DNA from: Oscillospiraceae bacterium
Lineage (GTDB): Bacteria; Bacillota_A; Clostridia; Oscillospirales; Oscillospiraceae
Direction: 5' to 3'
Length of the DNA: 41,486 nucleotides
Assembly (NCBI GenBank): GCA_017398105.1
Contig: JAFQHF010000028.1
Location: 1 to 41,486 of the forward strand
Of this stretch, positions 39,249 to 41,486 are shown in pieces (the first letter of the stretch is position 1; each line of letters opens with the position of its first letter). The notes under the pieces are model-generated. The model was not told the origin of the DNA. It did no database searches and saw only the letters and a list, made by a program, of their open reading frames with translations. The position numbers were made by a program, and so were the translations under genes.

Positions 39249-40093
39249 TATATTATTTCCTCCTTATCTGAAGGTGAAAAGACAAATCGCTGTGTCGGAT
39301 AGCCATATTCTATCAGTAATTCCCGTTCTGCAAAACCAAGGCTTTTCAGCAAATCACGATGCCCGGTATCCGCTTTATCTCCTTCACGATAAGTGGTCAT
39401 ACTGATTTCCTTCCCAGGTAAATATTTTTCCAAAAGCACTTCTAAAAATAATTTCTGAATCTCTTGATTGCGAAATTGTGGATGAATCCCCAAAAAATCA
39501 ATACTGCCTGAGTGCCTTGAAAACGTCATGGCTCCGATCAAAACATTGCCTTCTTTTAAAGTGAGCGCTCTCTTTTCTTCTATAGCTTTTGTAATCTCAT
39601 TCAAATAATCCGTTTCATCCATGACCGGATATCCGTCAATCACCAAACGCATCAAATCTATCCAAGCTGGAATATCTTCTACTCTTGCAATGCAGACATC
39701 TTCCTTTGTAAAAACTTTGGAAGGGATATTCTTATGCAATACAAATTGGAGCTGCAACGGATAAAAATTTCCTTTGTCCCGATACTGCGCAGGCGGTACT
39801 TTATACATGGATTTAAAGGCAGATGAAAATGCTTGCTGGCTTTCATAACCGCAGAAAAAAGCAACTTCAATGATCGGTTTAGAGGAAAATACCAATAGCT
39901 TTGCAGCTTCTGTCAACTGACGTCTCTGCACATAATCATGAATCGTCATTCCTACCGTATTGGTAAACATACGGTGCAGGTGGTATTTCGAATAATGAAC
40001 CGCTTCCGACACCTTTTCCAGATCAAGCTTTTCATCAATATGAGATTCAATATAGTCAATGACTGTCTCTATATTCATAATAAGATTTTCCAT
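39248..40093 (-). CDS. AraC-family regulator fused to a GNAT acetyltransferase domain
   Basis: 281 residues. An AraC-type DNA-binding domain forms the N-terminus (VSEAVHYSKYHLHRMFTNTV as first helix-turn-helix, VAFFCGYESQQAFSSAFKSM as the second). The C-terminal part, about 145-275, resembles GNAT acetyltransferases (GNVLIGAMTFSRHSGSIDFL, then IHPQFRNQEIQKLFLEVLL, the acetyl-CoA loop). Such fusions occur in gut Firmicutes with unknown ligands. The start at 40093 was set by GAGGAGGGG nine bases upstream; a TATAAT-like box is at 40124-40119. AT-rich codon use and repeats at both sides suggest horizontal transfer. Confidence 0.85.
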   Translation of the reverse strand: MENLIMNIETVIDYIESHIDEKLDLEKVSEAVHYSKYHLHRMFTNTVGMTIHDYVQRRQLTEAAKLLVFSSKPIIEVAFFCGYESQQAFSSAFKSMYKVPPAQYRDKGNFYPLQLQFVLHKNIPSKVFTKEDVCIARVEDIPAWIDLMRLVIDGYPVMDETDYLNEITKAIEEKRALTLKEGNVLIGAMTFSRHSGSIDFLGIHPQFRNQEIQKLFLEVLLEKYLPGKEISMTTYREGDKADTGHRDLLKSLGFAERELLIEYGYPTQRFVFSPSDKEEII

Positions 40094-40187
40094 TGTTTTC
40101 CCCTCCTCTCTGCACAAAATTATAGCAAAGAAACGTGAAGTAGTTTTCATATTTCTTGCTATTTGCAGCTCCAATCACTTTTCAAAA

Positions 40188-40228
40188 AAGCAGGCAACAT
40201 AATGATCTACTCATCACATTACCTGCTT
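40188..40228 (-). terminator. Terminator after spoIVB
   Basis: On the minus strand AAGCAGG pairs with CCTGCTT, with further AT pairs inside, then TTTTTT. It lies four bases after the spoIVB stop. Confidence 0.7.
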
Positions 40229-40232
40229 GAGA

Positions 40233-41201
40233 TTATTCCGCCGCTTCCAGCATATTCTCAATAAAAATTCCATACCCCATAGTCGGGTCATTCACCAGCA
40301 CATGGGTCACTGCTCCCACAATTTTCCCGTTCTGGCAAATTGGGGAACCGGACATGCCCTGTACGATCCCTCCGGTCTCTGCCAGAAGGGCGGGATCTGT
40401 CACCCTGATCAGGAAATTCCGGCCGTCCGGTCTGTCCTTTGGATAGATTTTCAGGATCTCCACAGAATACTCCCGGACACTGTCCCCGGTTATCTGGCTG
40501 CGGATGCAGGCTGTACCGGGTGTAACTTCCTCATAGGCTGCCACAGGCAGCGCTTCTCCCTTCCAGCCCTGCTTCGTGATGCCAAAAACGCCCTGGGGCG
40601 TGTTGCGCAGAAGGGTGCCGAAGGCCGAATCGGAATCCGCACTGCCCTTCAGCTGGCCGGGATCGCCGCTTTTTCCCTTTTTTACCGTCTGGATCACCGC
40701 CTCATAGGCGTTTCCCCGGGTCATGTCCAGCAGCTTTCCTTTGGCATCGCTGACACCGTGGCCCAGTGTGCCGAAGGCCCCGGTTTCCGGATCATAAAAG
40801 GTCACCGTCCCGATGCCCGCGATTCCCTGCCGCAGATACACACCAAGCCGGGGGCCGTCCTGAGTCCGGGCCGGCTTCATGCTGATCTTGTTGATTTTGC
40901 TGCCCCGGCGGACTGACAGCTCCACCGTGTCGCCGCACCGGCCCAGAGCGCAGCGGACGTCCTCCGCACTGTCCACCGCCGCACCGTCAATGGTGACGAT
41001 TTCATCACCGATCTTCAGTCCCGCGCTGCGGGCCTGATGTCCCAGAACATCATCGTAGGCCACCACCATGATGGCATCATTGTGCAGCTGCAGCCCGATG
41101 ACCCTGCCCACCGGGATCAGCAATTGTGCCGCCGCAGCATTCAGCGGCAGAAGCGTAAAAAGCACCACCGAAGCAACGATGGAGCTTATCAATCGTTTCA
41201 T
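40233..41201 (-). CDS. spoIVB: SpoIVB serine peptidase (S55)
   Basis: 322 residues. A signal or anchor segment (MKRLISSIVASVVLFTLLPL), a PDZ domain (about 30-105: LGHQARSAGLKIGDEIVTID) and the S55 peptidase domain. Catalytic residues fit the family: His148 (GTLGHGVSD), Asp269 (RVTDPALL) and Ser284 (QGMSGSPI), with 15 residues between Asp and Ser as in B. subtilis. Made in the forespore, SpoIVB cuts SpoIVFA and so activates sigma-K processing. It is shorter than the B. subtilis protein (about 425). Its last 40 codons are duplicated at 38478-38599. spo0A, normally next to it, is far away. GGAGG precedes the ATG. Confidence 0.95.
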   Translation of the reverse strand: MKRLISSIVASVVLFTLLPLNAAAAQLLIPVGRVIGLQLHNDAIMVVAYDDVLGHQARSAGLKIGDEIVTIDGAAVDSAEDVRCALGRCGDTVELSVRRGSKINKISMKPARTQDGPRLGVYLRQGIAGIGTVTFYDPETGAFGTLGHGVSDAKGKLLDMTRGNAYEAVIQTVKKGKSGDPGQLKGSADSDSAFGTLLRNTPQGVFGITKQGWKGEALPVAAYEEVTPGTACIRSQITGDSVREYSVEILKIYPKDRPDGRNFLIRVTDPALLAETGGIVQGMSGSPICQNGKIVGAVTHVLVNDPTMGYGIFIENMLEAAE

Positions 41202-41346
41202 GCTCAGCCCTCCTTTTTCTCTGCCCTCTTAATATGACCCGCACACCGGAATGTAACCGCTGAAAATGTCGAAAAAAAAGGAACACACAGGAGGTTTTGG
41301 AAATTTTATCTTGATGAAAGACTGTTCTTTATTGTATGATATACTT

Positions 41347-41486
41347 ATAAATGATCGTTTATCGGCATAGGGATCAACCAATCGTAGGGGCGGATTTCCA
41401 ATCCGCCCGAAATCTATCGATCAATTCCCGGTGAAGCCAACTCCGGCGACCACGGTCTTTGTACGGGTCGATACCATTCCATTGTC
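41347..41486. repeat. Palindromic MITE-like element, copy j (cut by the window edge)
   Basis: Starts with ATAAATGATCGTTTATC (41347-41363) and continues as the inverse of copy d, nearly base for base, to the end of the window. One GGCGGATTTCCAATCCGCC palindrome is included. The stretch from 41202 to 41346 is the region before spoIVB; a TGTCGAA (0A-box-like) occurs near 41265 but no sure promoter. Confidence 0.75.

Noticed and set aside
38600..40232. The AraC-GNAT/CatA cassette as a classical transposon
   Set aside because: No transposase, terminal inverted repeats or short target duplication was seen; the only repeat is the 122-base direct copy of the spoIVB end.
41202..41346. A sigma-G type promoter before spoIVB
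   Set aside because: CATATTA near the expected place resembles a -10 element, but no acceptable -35 lies at the right distance, so I do not annotate it.
8678..41486. The dispersed palindromes as a CRISPR array
   Set aside because: Copies are kilobases apart, lie in both orientations, have no regular spacers and no cas genes are near.

Overview
The window looks like a chromosome segment of a spore-forming, anaerobic, gut-type Clostridium relative, most likely in the order Oscillospirales (Oscillospiraceae/Ruminococcaceae). The reasons are Spo0A and SpoIVB, Rnf-type electron-transfer genes, a DUF1292 protein, heterodimeric ABC exporters with a MarR regulator, strong GGAGG ribosome sites, fairly GC-rich genes and many palindromic intergenic repeats. 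No rRNA, tRNA, CRISPR array, transposase or phage gene was recognised.

Layout. 1-5.6 kb: N-terminus of a MalK/MsmX-type ATPase, divergent from a lipoprotein joining a parvulin domain to a C39-like cysteine-peptidase domain, then a convergent operon with two near-duplicate acyltransferase-3 genes. 5.9-10.2 kb: spo0A, divergent pepF (M3) and an M18 aminopeptidase. 10.4-15.2 kb: a small ORF, then a MarR/ABC/ABC exporter operon with a promoter and dyad operator, and a DUF1292 gene. 15.3-17.5 kb: divergent cysK and cysE with back-to-back -35 boxes. 17.6-23.4 kb: alr-capA, a DUF3786 gene, an ECF sigma/anti-sigma pair and two small genes. 23.7-29.2 kb: a seven-part redox operon on the minus strand (two-repeat lipoprotein, apbE, rnfC, rnfD, rnfG and an unfamiliar membrane protein) without rnfA, rnfB or rnfE. 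29.4-31.5 kb: iscS-iscU-rrf2. 32-37.8 kb: an M23 (SpoIIQ-like) gene, a divergent histidine kinase/response regulator pair, hydrolase, TPR and EamA genes. 38.3-41.2 kb: spoIVB, an AT-rich AraC-GNAT/CatA-like cassette and a second copy of the spoIVB 3' end.

The intergenic DNA is unusually informative. Three copies (2.4, 32.7 and 37.9 kb) of a structured, non-coding element each sit between two nearly identical copies of a terminator-like hairpin that differs from locus to locus. The stems inside the element show compensatory changes, and its variable slot is filled by an unrelated perfect hairpin in each copy. This is the best candidate for an undescribed system. A second family of 70-300 bp palindromic, MITE-like elements (ten copies) has inverted termini resembling GATAAATGATCGTTTATC. 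In at least two cases the TAA inside the terminus is the stop codon of the neighbouring gene, and one copy lies in the cysK leader between promoter and ribosome site.

Together the genes cover sporulation control (Spo0A, SpoIVB, possibly SpoIIQ), cysteine and Fe-S biogenesis (CysE, CysK, IscS, IscU, Rrf2), envelope functions, and membrane electron transfer with covalently bound flavins (ApbE, RnfC/D/G and possibly the lipoprotein). All functions are inferred from sequence reading alone; no database search was possible.
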